A DNA stretch of 64,000 nucleotides from Deltaproteobacteria bacterium (GTDB lineage: Bacteria > Myxococcota_A > Polyangia > Nannocystales > Nannocystaceae): assembly GCA_016709225.1 (NCBI GenBank), contig JADJEE010000012.1:310001-374000 (forward strand), written 5' to 3'. Under the pieces are notes generated by a model. The model made no database searches. It was not told the origin of the DNA and saw only the letters and a list, made by a program, of their open reading frames with translations. Made by a program: the position numbers and the translations under genes. This document shows positions 8,243 through 17,364 of the stretch, piece after piece. Every line of letters begins with the position of its first letter. Position 1 is the stretch's first letter.

Positions 8243-8622
8243 CAGCAGATCGCGGTGACGTTGTCACTCGCGTAGCACGTGCAGTCGCAGCTCGGATTGC
8301 TGGTGTCGCCGTAGCTACACGTCTGTACACAGCTGACGGTGCTGGTGTTGCACACGAGTCCGTCGCAGCACGCCAGCATGTTGCAGGGGCCGTTCTCCGC
8401 CGAACATTGCGCGTCCTGCTTCGGCGGCGGCTGACAGGTGCGATAGCTATAGAGCGCATCTTGCAGGCAGACGCTGGTGCCGGGGCAATCGCCCTCGTCA
8501 TCGCAGGGCAGGCCCTCGATGGCTTCGTCGGGCTCGAAGCACGCCGTCACCGCGACTGCGGCGGTGACCAGCGCCAACGCGATCGGCAGCACACGAACTC
8601 GAGTCGTCTTGGCGGTCGGCAT
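8239..8622 (-). CDS. Cys-rich lipoprotein
   Basis: The product has 127 residues. The lipoprotein signal ends VTAAVAVTAC, and the mature part carries about 18 Cys in short-spaced pairs (GLPCDDEGDCPG, CNMLACCDGLVC, CDCTCYASD), ending in CC. The pattern suggests a disulfide-tight extracellular module resembling the Cys-rich repeats of myxobacterial surface proteins. The ATG at 8622 is 8 nt after the stop of the caspase-like gene, so the two are probably co-transcribed. The stop codon lies in the right arm of the foldback element, so an originally longer C-terminus may have been lost. No enzymatic role is recognisable. Confidence 0.75.
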   Translation of the reverse strand: MPTAKTTRVRVLPIALALVTAAVAVTACFEPDEAIEGLPCDDEGDCPGTSVCLQDALYSYRTCQPPPKQDAQCSAENGPCNMLACCDGLVCNTSTVSCVQTCSYGDTSNPSCDCTCYASDNVTAICC

Positions 8623-8630
8623 CGTCGATC

Positions 8631-10118
8631 TCACGGCGTGGGGGTCGGGTTGGCCGAGGGGCTCCCGGTGGGCACGATCTTCACGTCGGACAGCGACGGC
8701 ACCTTGGCCTTCTGGCCCCGCTGCAGCGCCTTGAGGGCGCGGCGGACGTGCTTGATGTGCGGGTAGTCGGCCTCGGCCAGATCGTTGTAGCCGCTCAGGA
8801 AGGCGGCGCACGCGGCCTGCTTCTGGTCCTTGTTCTTGTGCGCGAGCGTCAGGTAGTCGCGGAGGTACTCGTAGTCGTTGACCATCGAGGTCTCCTTGTT
8901 GCGGAGCGCTCGCGCATAGACCTGCCACTCGCGGCACATCTTGAGCGCCTGCACGCGGTAGGGGTTCGTGCTCTGCGACAGCCGGGCCAGTGCGCACCAG
9001 GTCGAGGCGCGCGTCTCGGGCAGCGCGGTCTCGTCCTTCTGCAGCTCGAGCGCTTGGCCGTAGAGCTTCTCGGCCTGCATGTCGGATTTCTGGTTGAAGT
9101 TGACGCTACCGCCTTCGAACAGCGCGGCGTCGGGCACCGCGAGCGTGTCGGCGTTCATCTTGAGGTCGTTGGCCGCGGCGCCGCGCATGCGCATCTCGGT
9201 CAAGTCCGGGCCCGGCTCGCCGGCCGAGATCGCGAGCGACTGGTCCGCACCGACACCGCCGACGATCTCGGGGGTCTGATGTCGCCCCTGCAGCAGCATC
9301 TCGAGCGCATCCTTCGAGTAGCCGACCGCCTCCTGCACCGTGATGGTGCCGTCCTTGTTGGTGTCGCCCCAGCCGCGCATGGCACCGAGCAGGAGGTACG
9401 AGAACGCGGGGCGATTGAGGCCCGGCAGCGAGCCTGCGTACTCATCGGACTTCGAGGCCGACAGCACGATCGAGCGCGAGCCGGTCTTGAGCGACACGAA
9501 CACCAGGTCCTGCAGGCCGGCCTCCATCACGCTGCCACCGGTCGAGGTCTTGCCGTTGAAGCAGGCGTCGAGCACGACGATCGGCTGCACGCCCTCCTTG
9601 CCCTCGAGGATCGCCAGCAGCTCCGACTGCGCGACACCGCGGGCCTCGATGCTGTCGGGGGTCGGTCGCACGTCGGCACCGACCAGCCACGCGTCGTCAC
9701 CGGTCTTCTTCGGCGCGCCGTGGCCGATGAAGATGAACCACAGCCGGCCGCCCGGCGAGACCTTCTCGGCCGCTCGGCGGGCGTCGGCCAGCATCTCCTC
9801 GCGCGTGGCCTCGTGGTTCCACAGCAGGTGCGTGTTGGTCTCGGGCACGCCCTGCGTCTTGGTCAGGAACTTCACCCAGTCGGCTGCGTTGGCCCGCGCG
9901 CCGGGGATGTCGTCGACGCTCTGGTAGTCCTCGATCGCAACCACCACCGCGGCGTCACGCAGCGCCGAGTTCTGCACCGGCGGCGGCGGCTCGGTGAGGC
10001 TGGGCCATGCGGTGCCCTCCTTCTTCAGCGCCACGTCCTTGCCACCGCGGTGGCAGCCAGCCGCGAGCACGAGGCTCGCTCCGAGGGCAGTCGCAACGAA
10101 TGCATGGCGCGCGCGCAT
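8631..10118 (-). CDS. Caspase-like (peptidase C14) lipoprotein with an EF-hand loop
   Basis: The product has 495 residues. A lipoprotein signal ends VLAAGC (Cys22), so a caspase-fold domain is predicted outside the cytoplasm. The catalytic dyad is visible: His133 in FIFIGHGAP and Cys186 in VVLDACFNG, each after a hydrophobic strand as in caspases and metacaspases. At 252-263 DTNKDGTITVQE fits the 12-residue EF-hand calcium loop (D1, N3, D5, G6, I8, E12). The C-terminal 200 residues are helical and Lys-rich with TPR-like character (KLYGQALELQKDETALPETR). The ATG at 10118 gives the signal peptide; the longer frame upstream lies inside the neighbouring gene. It sits between a PDZ lipoprotein and a Cys-rich lipoprotein on the same strand. 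Peptidase activity and calcium dependence are inferred from motifs. Confidence 0.82.
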   Translation of the reverse strand: MRARHAFVATALGASLVLAAGCHRGGKDVALKKEGTAWPSLTEPPPPVQNSALRDAAVVVAIEDYQSVDDIPGARANAADWVKFLTKTQGVPETNTHLLWNHEATREEMLADARRAAEKVSPGGRLWFIFIGHGAPKKTGDDAWLVGADVRPTPDSIEARGVAQSELLAILEGKEGVQPIVVLDACFNGKTSTGGSVMEAGLQDLVFVSLKTGSRSIVLSASKSDEYAGSLPGLNRPAFSYLLLGAMRGWGDTNKDGTITVQEAVGYSKDALEMLLQGRHQTPEIVGGVGADQSLAISAGEPGPDLTEMRMRGAAANDLKMNADTLAVPDAALFEGGSVNFNQKSDMQAEKLYGQALELQKDETALPETRASTWCALARLSQSTNPYRVQALKMCREWQVYARALRNKETSMVNDYEYLRDYLTLAHKNKDQKQAACAAFLSGYNDLAEADYPHIKHVRRALKALQRGQKAKVPSLSDVKIVPTGSPSANPTPTP

Positions 10119-10171
10119 GGGAGGCTCCGACCTGGGAACGATACCGTCGCCGCCCCGGGCGCAGCAAGCCG

Positions 10172-11476
10172 TCAGCTGCCGCGCGTGATCACGAGCGTCA
10201 CCGGTGCGCCGCGGCGCTCGATCTCGATGGTCCAGCGATCGGTGGTCCGCCGCTTGTCGAAGACGCCCATCAGCGACTCCATGTCCGTGACCGCAGTGCC
10301 GTTGATGTGGGTGACGAGGTCGCCGTTGCGGAAACCCAGCTCGTGTGGCGACAGGTCGCCCGCGCTCGGGGTCCTGCGGATGCCGTAGAGCTTGAAGCCG
10401 CGACCGCTGCTGTCGGGCACGATGCGCACGAGCTTGGCGAAATCCAGCGGCGCATCTTCCCATCGCTTCAGCGCCGCCGCCGGGATGGTGTACGACTCGG
10501 TCACCGCGGCCGTCGACGACGCGCTCGGCGAGGCGAGCGGCTCGGGCGCGAGGCGCGGGCCCGCATCCGGCAGGGACGCGCGCGCGGCCGTGAGCAGGGT
10601 CGGGTCGACCAGGCCCGCACGGGGCTCGAGCACGACACGCCGACGGCCGGCCCCGGCCGCGTCCTCGAGCTGCAGCTCGACCTCGGTGCCCGCCGTCTTG
10701 GCGGCCGCCAAGGCGGCCACGAACGACAGCGGCGAGTCGACCGGCGCGCCTGCGATCGCCACCACGCGGCCGTCGCCGCCCACGAGCGCGCGCGTGGTCG
10801 CCTCGGGATCGAGCGCATACGCGAGCGCGAACAGCTCGAGTGCGGCTTCGTCGACCACCCGACGATCCTCGCCCGAGGGCACCACCGCGTCGGCCAGCAG
10901 ATCGATCGCGCGCTCGACCTCGTCGGCCCGCGCGCGGCGGCGCACGAGGGTGCGCAGGCGATAGCGGTGGTTGTGCGGGGTCCCGTCGCGGGACAGCTCC
11001 AGCGCAAAGCGCCCCTGCGCGGTCGCAGCGTGGAGCGCGTCGCGCCACGAGGCGGCGTCACCGAGCGTCACGCCGGCGAGTCGCTGCAACAGATCACCAC
11101 GCACGAGCCCGAGCCGCGTGAGCACCGATGTCGGAGCGATCGTCGAGAGCCGACAGCCGCCGGTCGTGGGCTCGCAGACGGAAGCCTGCGACCACAGCTC
11201 GAGTGCGAGCTCGAGCAACGCGCGCTCCTCGATCCGCCACGACGTCGCGGTGATGGCCTCGATGTGTGGCCCTGGCGACGCGGCGGCATCGCTGCGCGCA
11301 GGCTCGTGCGGCACCGGGCTCGGGGGCGGCGTGTCGGGTGGTGCGTCGCCCGGAGCGCCCGCGGCGGGCGGGGTCTCGGCGACCGGCGCAGGGCTCTCAC
11401 CCGCGCGATCGCAGGCGACCGTGCCGAGCGTCAGCGCGAGCCCCAAGCAAGCCCGCTGCGAGCGTGTCGCGATCAT
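10172..11476 (-). CDS. PDZ-domain lipoprotein
   Basis: The product has about 434 residues. The ATG at 11476 gives a signal ending LGTVAC followed by a Pro/Ala-rich linker; an upstream start at 11515 would only lengthen the signal. Three PDZ-like segments are visible: VLTRLGLVRGDLLQRLAGV, then DGRVVAIAGAPVDSPLSFV, and a clear last one, HELGFRNGDLVTHINGTAV, followed by strands ending VTLVITRGS. This layout resembles GspC/HtrA-type PDZ units, but no protease domain or secretin-binding region is present. It is probably an envelope scaffold or substrate-recognition protein. It lies 63 bp after the FKBP gene and 53 bp before the caspase-like gene, all on one strand. Confidence 0.75.
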   Translation of the reverse strand: MIATRSQRACLGLALTLGTVACDRAGESPAPVAETPPAAGAPGDAPPDTPPPSPVPHEPARSDAAASPGPHIEAITATSWRIEERALLELALELWSQASVCEPTTGGCRLSTIAPTSVLTRLGLVRGDLLQRLAGVTLGDAASWRDALHAATAQGRFALELSRDGTPHNHRYRLRTLVRRRARADEVERAIDLLADAVVPSGEDRRVVDEAALELFALAYALDPEATTRALVGGDGRVVAIAGAPVDSPLSFVAALAAAKTAGTEVELQLEDAAGAGRRRVVLEPRAGLVDPTLLTAARASLPDAGPRLAPEPLASPSASSTAAVTESYTIPAAALKRWEDAPLDFAKLVRIVPDSSGRGFKLYGIRRTPSAGDLSPHELGFRNGDLVTHINGTAVTDMESLMGVFDKRRTTDRWTIEIERRGAPVTLVITRGS

Positions 11477-11539
11477 GCAGCAGCGAACATGCCCTGCCGC
11501 GTGCGTCGACGGCAAGTCCTCGCGCGGCCACGACGTAGG

Positions 11540-11962
<423 letters not shown>

Positions 11963-11978
11963 CGGCAGGCGCAGGCTA

Positions 11979-12665
11979 TCAGGACGCGACGCGCTTGGCA
12001 GCGGCGGCCGGCCGCAAGGCGCGGTTGAACGCGGACACGCTCGCGGCCGCGGTCACGACATCGATGCACCACACCGCGGCGAGCAGCGCGAGGCCCGATG
12101 GGTCACCGCGTGCGAGCAGCCACATGGCCATCGCAGCCCCGGCGAACACCACCGCGCCGCGACGGCCACGACCGACGTAGATCTGCGCGAGCCCGAGCAG
12201 GTTCAGCCCGAACAGCGCCAGGAGCACGACCACGACGATCGAGCGCGGTCGCACGGTCGCAGCGGCGAGATCGTCGTCGTCGTCATCGTCATCGTCGACG
12301 GCGGACAGCGACGACGCCCCCTCGTCGTCCGACGAGGCCTCGTCGTCGAGCGGCTCCGGCAGGTCGTCCTCGACCAACGGCCGCGGCCGCAGGGGGTCGC
12401 CACGCGACGGCGCCTCGTGCTCGCGACCGGGCTCGTCGAACGGCCCCACGATCTCGGCCGCGAACGCCCGCGCGTCGGCGAGCTGTGCGTGCGGCACAAG
12501 CACGCGCGTGCGATGGGCACCGCCGTACAGCCCGCCGAGCACCGCCTGCGTGTGCATGCCCTGACAGTGCACGGTGATGCCGCGGGCCTCGAGCGCGCTC
12601 GCCAGCAGCTGCGCCTCACCGACATGGCTGCACTCGCACAGCAGCACCATGCTTCCGGATGCCAT
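11979..12665 (-). CDS. DUF2007-like domain plus two-helix membrane protein
   Basis: The product has 228 residues. The first 65 (VLLCECSHVGEAQLLASALE, ending with a segment like RVLVPHAQLADARAFAAEI) resemble the DUF2007 putative signal-transducing domain. A highly acidic linker with nine consecutive Asp follows, then two hydrophobic helices (IVVVVLLALFGLNLLGLAQI and AVVFAGAAMAMWLLA) and a basic C-terminus, leaving the domain probably cytoplasmic. The ATG at 12665 is chosen over GTG 12668 because a TATGCT hexamer ends 6 nt before the ATG, which is the leaderless spacing seen for other genes here. It is followed after 16 bp by the FKBP gene. Function is unknown. Confidence 0.7.
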   Translation of the reverse strand: MASGSMVLLCECSHVGEAQLLASALEARGITVHCQGMHTQAVLGGLYGGAHRTRVLVPHAQLADARAFAAEIVGPFDEPGREHEAPSRGDPLRPRPLVEDDLPEPLDDEASSDDEGASSLSAVDDDDDDDDDLAAATVRPRSIVVVVLLALFGLNLLGLAQIYVGRGRRGAVVFAGAAMAMWLLARGDPSGLALLAAVWCIDVVTAAASVSAFNRALRPAAAAKRVAS

Positions 12666-12671
12666 CACCGG

Positions 12672-12677
12672 AGCATA
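12672..12677 (-). promoter_or_regulatory. -10-like TATGCT, leaderless spacing
   Basis: TATGCT on the minus strand ends 6 nt before ATG 12665, so transcription would begin at about the start codon. There is no clear -35 box. Confidence 0.5.
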
Positions 12678-12735
12678 ACAGCCCGCGCGCGCGATCTGCC
12701 CGACGGGCCGTTCGCGCGCGCATGGGCTCGGTGCA

Positions 12736-12960
12736 CTACTTCTTCTTCGGCGACGGCAGCGCGACGACCTTGCAGTTCATGGTCTCGCCCGAGGCGTTGC
12801 AGCTGTACATGGTGCCCTGCACCTTGAAGAACTTGGTGCGACTCTCCGTGAGCAGGTAGCTGCCATCGGGCTGCTGCCGGATGCTCGAATAGGCGACGCT
12901 GCAGCCGGCAGCGCTGGCGAGGGCGACGAACACGAGGCCGTGGGTGATGAGCTTGCGCAT
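12736..12960 (-). CDS. Small secreted protein or lipoprotein, paralogue of the next upstream gene
   Basis: The product has 74 residues. Signal peptide MRKLITHGLVFVALASAAGC is a good lipobox (Cys20). The mature part has two further Cys and ends SPKKK. The stretch TKFFKVQGTMYSCNASGETM resembles KVFNTKATVWLCPTKNASPD of the adjacent 72-aa protein, so the two look like diverged tandem duplicates. Start ATG 12960 gives the signal; an in-frame extension upstream runs through the neighbouring gene. Function unknown. Confidence 0.72.
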   Translation of the reverse strand: MRKLITHGLVFVALASAAGCSVAYSSIRQQPDGSYLLTESRTKFFKVQGTMYSCNASGETMNCKVVALPSPKKK

Positions 12961-12974
12961 GGTCGTGACTCCCT

Positions 12975-13193
12975 TCACTTCGACACCGAGACGTCGACGA
13001 GCTTGCACGCATCGGGCGACGCGTTCTTGGTGGGGCAGAGCCACACGGTGGCCTTGGTGTTGAAGACCTTCTGGCGCGCACCCGCGGCGTAGACATAGCC
13101 GTCCTGCGCCGCCGGAGCGGTGTCGTTCAACCAGGTGGAACATCCGCCAGCGCCGAGCGCCAGCCATGCAATTGCGAGCTTCAGTTTGGTCAT
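12975..13193 (-). CDS. Small lipoprotein, tandem paralogue
   Basis: The product has 72 residues. The signal MTKLKLAIAWLALGAGGC gives lipid Cys18. The mature part (DGYVYAAGARQKVFNTKATV, then WLCPTKNASPDACKLV) contains two Cys that probably pair. It precedes its paralogue by 14 bp on the same strand, and a GGAGG-like ribosome site lies upstream of the ATG. A TAGCTT hexamer about 50 nt upstream could be the promoter of the pair. No known family was recognised. Confidence 0.72.
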   Translation of the reverse strand: MTKLKLAIAWLALGAGGCSTWLNDTAPAAQDGYVYAAGARQKVFNTKATVWLCPTKNASPDACKLVDVSVSK

Positions 13194-13271
13194 TTGGGTG
13201 GGAGTGCCTCCGACTTGGCGCGCTTCGACGCCGGCCGTGCCGGAAAGCTACAGGCCAACCTGCGATCTACG

Positions 13272-13910
13272 TCACTGCGCGTCGCCGTCCTGGGACTTCG
13301 GCTGACGCATGGCGCGGGGCGGCAGCAGCTCGGGCTCGCTATCGATCTTCTGGGCCAGGAACAGCGACGCGTCGAGCTTGAAGAAGTTGCGCTTGCGGTA
13401 GAACGTCAGCGCCGGCCGGTTGTTCTCGGCGACCTCGAGCACGAGGTGCGTGCAGCCACGCACGCGCGCGAGGTGCTGCAGCTGCTCGAGCATGAAGCTG
13501 CCGATGCCGCGCCCGTGGTAGTCGGGGTGCGAGGCCAGCTCCTCGACGAACAGCGGTCGCATGTCGCGCTTGTCGAAGTAGCGGGGGTTCACCCAGTTGT
13601 CGCTGCCCGTGACCTCGTAGGCGCACTCGGCGTAGCCGACGATCTGCCCCTCGAGCTCGAAGATGAGCTGCTCGATGCCCTCGTCGTCGTACTGCTCCTC
13701 GAAGCGCTGCTTGCTGCGCGGGCGCTGGTACTCGACCGTCTCGCGGTTGACCCCGCGGAACACCAGCTTGAGGAACTCCCACACGCGGTTGAGATCGCGC
13801 CGGTGCATGCGACGCACACGGAGCTCCCCGGGTGACGCGGCCACCTCGGGCTCGGTGGTGTCGGGCTCGGCGGCCTTGGACTTGGACTTGCGCTTCGGCG
13901 TACGCGCCAT
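13272..13910 (-). CDS. GNAT-family N-acetyltransferase
   Basis: The product has 212 residues. A basic N-terminal tail (MARTPKRKSKSKAAE) precedes a GNAT fold. The acetyl-CoA-binding motif A is visible as ASHPDYHGRGIGSFMLEQL (the R/Q-x-x-G-x-G/A loop is RGIGS), and motif B as LEVAENNRPALTFYRKRNFF. It would transfer an acetyl group to an amine; the substrate cannot be predicted. The ATG at 13910 is chosen because the frame upstream to 14687 runs antisense through the MFS gene. The gene is divergent from the MFS transporter with 183 bp between the starts. Confidence 0.85.
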   Translation of the reverse strand: MARTPKRKSKSKAAEPDTTEPEVAASPGELRVRRMHRRDLNRVWEFLKLVFRGVNRETVEYQRPRSKQRFEEQYDDEGIEQLIFELEGQIVGYAECAYEVTGSDNWVNPRYFDKRDMRPLFVEELASHPDYHGRGIGSFMLEQLQHLARVRGCTHLVLEVAENNRPALTFYRKRNFFKLDASLFLAQKIDSEPELLPPRAMRQPKSQDGDAQ

Positions 13911-14093
13911 TTTCGGCGAGTGTACCCGACCCGTGCCTCGGGCCGTGAGCGGCATCACCCGCAGCGTGCCGGCAACGCACCGCTGCCCACGGGAGCCACA
14001 AATGGCCGCCGGATGCCGCTGGCTCGCGGGCCGCCCCGAAGTAACCTCGACAGCGACCGCGCCGACGCTACGGAGCCCGAAAGCCCCCCTCGC

Positions 14094-15344
14094 ATGGACA
14101 TGCCCGCCAACAGCACCACGACTGGCCTCGGATTCTCCGAGCGCGGCGTGCTCTTCATCGTCGGCGCGGTGCAGTTCATCAACATCCTCGACTTCATGAT
14201 GATCGCGCCGCTGGGGCCGCGGCTGGCGGTCGCGGTCGGGATGCCCGAGTCGCACCTCGCCGACGCGGTCGCGGCCTACACCTTCGCCGCCGCGGCCTCG
14301 GGGATCATCGGCTCGACCTTCCTCGATCGCTTCGATCGCCGCAGCGCGCTGCTGGTCGCGCTCGCGGGTCTGGTGCTCGGCACCGCCGCCGGTGGCCTCG
14401 CCACCAGCTTCGGCGGCCTGATGCTCGCGCGCATGCTCGCGGGTGCGTTCGGCGGGCCGGCGACGTCGCTGGCGGTCGCGATCGTCTCCGACGTGATCCC
14501 GCCCGAGCGTCGCGGTCGTGCGATGGGTGCGGTGATGGGCGCGTTCGCGGCGGCCTCGGTGCTCGGCGTGCCCGCCGGGCTCGCGCTCGCCGAGCTCGGC
14601 GACTGGCGCACGCCGTTCTTCGCGGTCGCCGGCGCCGGGATCGTGGTGGTCGTCGCGGTCACGCGGCTGCCGTCGCTGCGGCTGCACCTGGGCGCGTCGC
14701 GACCCAAGCCGCTGCCGCTACGCGAGATGCTGGGTCGCCGCACGGTGCTCATCTCCTACGCGATGACGTTCACGGTCAACGCCGGCGCGTTCGTGCTGCT
14801 GCCGAACATCGCCACCTTCGTGCAGAACAACCTCGGCCTGCCCGAGGGCCAGCTCAAGTGGATGTACCTCGCCGGCGGCGTGATCAGCTTCTTCACCACC
14901 CGCACGGTCGGCCGCCTGCTCGATCGCGTGGGTGCGTTCCGCATCGCCGCGGTGGGCTCCTTCGGCTTCGCCGCGGTCAGCTGGATCGGCTTCGCCGAGC
15001 CCGATCTCCTGCCGGTGCAGACCCACCTGGTCGCCTGCATGTTCGCCATGTTCATGTCGTTCATGTTCTTCAACGGCGTCCGCAACGTCGCCTACCAGAC
15101 CCTGACCACGCGCGTGCCCCGGCCCGCCGAGCGCGCGCGCTTCATGTCGCTGCAGTCGGCCGTCCAGCACATCGCCGCGGCGTCGGGCGCGGTGCTCTCG
15201 GCGCGTGTGCTGTCGACGGCGCCCGATCACAGCCTCGTCGGCATGCCGACGGTGGCGTGGATCTCGATCGCGATCAGCTTGGTGCTGCCGGTGTTCGTGC
15301 GGACCGTCGAGCAGCGCCTGCGCGCGCCCGGCGAGTCGAGCTAG
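14094..15344 (+). CDS. MFS transporter
   Basis: The product has 416 residues and about 12 hydrophobic helices. The first begins GVLFIVGAVQFINILDFMMI and the next region has FDRRSALLVALAG, the usual MFS loop 2-3 layout. Helix 4-5 contains MLARMLAGAFGGPATSLAVA and RGRAMG, typical of drug:H+ antiporter-type members. It is an inner-membrane secondary transporter, probably an exporter of small molecules. Start ATG 14094; further upstream the frame stays open to 13920 but lacks protein character. It ends exactly where the convergent IgGFc-like gene ends (stop codons adjacent). Confidence 0.85.
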   Translation: MDMPANSTTTGLGFSERGVLFIVGAVQFINILDFMMIAPLGPRLAVAVGMPESHLADAVAAYTFAAAASGIIGSTFLDRFDRRSALLVALAGLVLGTAAGGLATSFGGLMLARMLAGAFGGPATSLAVAIVSDVIPPERRGRAMGAVMGAFAAASVLGVPAGLALAELGDWRTPFFAVAGAGIVVVVAVTRLPSLRLHLGASRPKPLPLREMLGRRTVLISYAMTFTVNAGAFVLLPNIATFVQNNLGLPEGQLKWMYLAGGVISFFTTRTVGRLLDRVGAFRIAAVGSFGFAAVSWIGFAEPDLLPVQTHLVACMFAMFMSFMFFNGVRNVAYQTLTTRVPRPAERARFMSLQSAVQHIAAASGAVLSARVLSTAPDHSLVGMPTVAWISIAISLVLPVFVRTVEQRLRAPGESS

Positions 15345-17228
15345 TCACCCGGCCGGCTCGAGCACGACCTCGTTGATCGGCCGCACGTTCATCCCACCGG
15401 GGTACGCGTACGATCGATTCTGCGTGAAGACGCTCGTCGCGGGCGTGCCCCAGCCCCACACCCACAGGCCGAAGGGGCCTTCGCTCTCGATGACGTGGGC
15501 TCCGGCGGCGCAGCCGGCGACCGGCTGGAAGTCGCCGGTGCCCATCGACACGCGTGTCCACTCGTAGTCGCCGACGGGCTCCCAGCCGTCGACGGTGCCG
15601 AGGCAGTCGAGCTCGACGTCGTGCCAGCCCTCGGCATCGCGCGCGCGCACCAGCACGAGGCTGTTCTCGGGATACGAGGGATCCATGAAGAAGACGTAGC
15701 GCTCGAGGTACTGCTGCGGCGGCACACCGATCACGAAGTCGGCATCGCCGGCGCCGCTGAAGCCGCCCGGCGTGATGAGGTCCCACGCCGAGCCACCCAT
15801 GTACGAGAACAACAGGAACGGATGCTCGGCGTCCTGGCTCGACACGACGAAGGCATCGGGCGTGGTGAACTCGGCGATCTCGCCCTGCCCGAGGCTCGCG
15901 GGGCCACCGACGTCGTCGGACCAGGTCAGCTGGGTGCCATCGACGGCCCCGACCACGCGCCACACCGAAGGCTCGGTGCCGCGCGGCTGGTGCATCACGC
16001 CCACGTACTCGTGACCGAGCGCGCGCACCGGCGGGATCATCTGCTCGGCGTGATCGGCGAACAGCACCCCGGTCGGCACCCGCAGACCGTTGTGCCCCGC
16101 CATCAGCCCGATCGGCTTGTCCGACGAGATCACGCTGCCGGTCAGCTCGGCAGACTGGGTGAACTGCGCGTGCTGGCCACGGTCGAGCACGAACTGCAGC
16201 GGCACGCCGGCGGGCCCCGACGGCAGGCCGCCACCGCCCTGCACTGCCGCCACCGGCAGCATCGTGATCGTGGTGTCGTCGTGGGTCGCGACCAGGTTCA
16301 TCGACGGCTGCTCGGTCGAGAGGTCGGGCAGATACGCGTCGGCGGCGATGTAGTTGGTGTCCCAGGTGCTGGTCGGCAACAACAACGACGCGCCGGCGAT
16401 CGCACCGCCCGTGCCGGCGCCGTACGGGTTCATCTGATACGCCACCACCGGTGCGTCGGTGGCGATGCGGAACGAGCGACCGACCGCGGTGCCAGCGATC
16501 ATCACCTCTTCGGTGACCGCCGGCGTGATCGGACACGGCACCTTGCCGGTCTCCTCGATGCCGGTCGGCCCGGACAAGAACAGGATCGCGACCTCGCCGG
16601 GTGGCAGCCCCGCGACCGGGTCGTACGGCGAGAGCGTGAGACCCGGCCCGACGCCGCTGGGAATCCGCGCAAACGCCTCGACCGGCAGCGACGCGCCGTC
16701 GAACTCGACTTCGATCGCCACCGGGGCCGACCAGGTGTTGGCGACGAACGCCGCGAAGCAGACCCCGAGCGCGTCGTAGCTGGCCGGGTGGTCCATCTTC
16801 GTCGCCCAGTACTCGCAGCCGACCGATGACTGCGCGTGCGCGACCGCGTCACAGGCCGGCGCGCAGGCGCCGACGGTGACATCGCAGGCCTCGTCGTCGT
16901 CGCAGGTCTGCACCGGATAGCCATCACAGTCGAGCAGACGATGCATGTCGGACGAGCACGTCACACACGACGGCGGGCCGACGTCGAGCACACGACCGAC
17001 GTCGAAGATGCCGGGACCGGCGCTGCTGCTGCTGCCGTCGCCGGCGGAGCCGCTGTCGTCGGTCGGCACCGCGACGGTGCCGACGCCGATCGACGTGCTG
17101 CTCCCCGAACTCGCGGTGCCGTCGTCGTTGACGGTGCCGGAGCCCGTCGGTGTGCGCGCCTCGCCACCCGCACAACCAACCGCCGCCGCGCCCACCAGCG
17201 ACCAGGCGCGCAGCTCCACGCGAACCAT
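15345..17228 (-). CDS. IgGFc-binding-protein-like surface lipoprotein
   Basis: The product has about 627 residues. ATG 17228 gives the signal MVRVELRAWSLVGAAAVGC, then a Gly/Ser/Thr-rich linker and a small Cys-rich segment (CVTCSSDMHRLLDCDGYPVQ then CDDDEACDV). The rest is a beta-rich domain resembling the IgGFc-binding N-terminal domain found in mucin-like proteins. Characteristic pieces are LDRGQHAQFTQSAELTGSVI, SSDKPIGLMAGHNGLRVP and a late segment on what happens to placed sample (WRVVGAVDGTQLTW). Such proteins are common in large myxobacterial genomes and are thought to sit on the cell surface; their ligand is not known. It is convergent with the MFS gene. An alternative ATG lies at 17249. 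Confidence 0.78.
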   Translation of the reverse strand: MVRVELRAWSLVGAAAVGCAGGEARTPTGSGTVNDDGTASSGSSTSIGVGTVAVPTDDSGSAGDGSSSSAGPGIFDVGRVLDVGPPSCVTCSSDMHRLLDCDGYPVQTCDDDEACDVTVGACAPACDAVAHAQSSVGCEYWATKMDHPASYDALGVCFAAFVANTWSAPVAIEVEFDGASLPVEAFARIPSGVGPGLTLSPYDPVAGLPPGEVAILFLSGPTGIEETGKVPCPITPAVTEEVMIAGTAVGRSFRIATDAPVVAYQMNPYGAGTGGAIAGASLLLPTSTWDTNYIAADAYLPDLSTEQPSMNLVATHDDTTITMLPVAAVQGGGGLPSGPAGVPLQFVLDRGQHAQFTQSAELTGSVISSDKPIGLMAGHNGLRVPTGVLFADHAEQMIPPVRALGHEYVGVMHQPRGTEPSVWRVVGAVDGTQLTWSDDVGGPASLGQGEIAEFTTPDAFVVSSQDAEHPFLLFSYMGGSAWDLITPGGFSGAGDADFVIGVPPQQYLERYVFFMDPSYPENSLVLVRARDAEGWHDVELDCLGTVDGWEPVGDYEWTRVSMGTGDFQPVAGCAAGAHVIESEGPFGLWVWGWGTPATSVFTQNRSYAYPGGMNVRPINEVVLEPAG

Positions 17229-17266
17229 CGATCCCCAACCCATGACCACCTCCGACCCACGGGTAT

Positions 17267-17318
17267 CGCTTCGTGACGAACGAAGCGGCCCGCGTCACCT
17301 CCATCGGTAACGCGGGCC
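17267..17318 (-). terminator. Two tandem hairpins after pckG
   Basis: Downstream of the PEPCK stop lie two adjacent inverted repeats: GGCCCGCGT (17287-17295) with ACGCGGGCC (17310-17318), and CGCTTCGT (17267-17274) with ACGAAGCG (17280-17287). No T-tract follows, as is usual in this GC range. They could also regulate the next minus-strand gene, which starts at 17228. Confidence 0.45.
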
Positions 17319-17364
17319 TCGGGATGGTTCAGCGGCGAGCGCCGAAATCGATCCAAGCGAGTCT

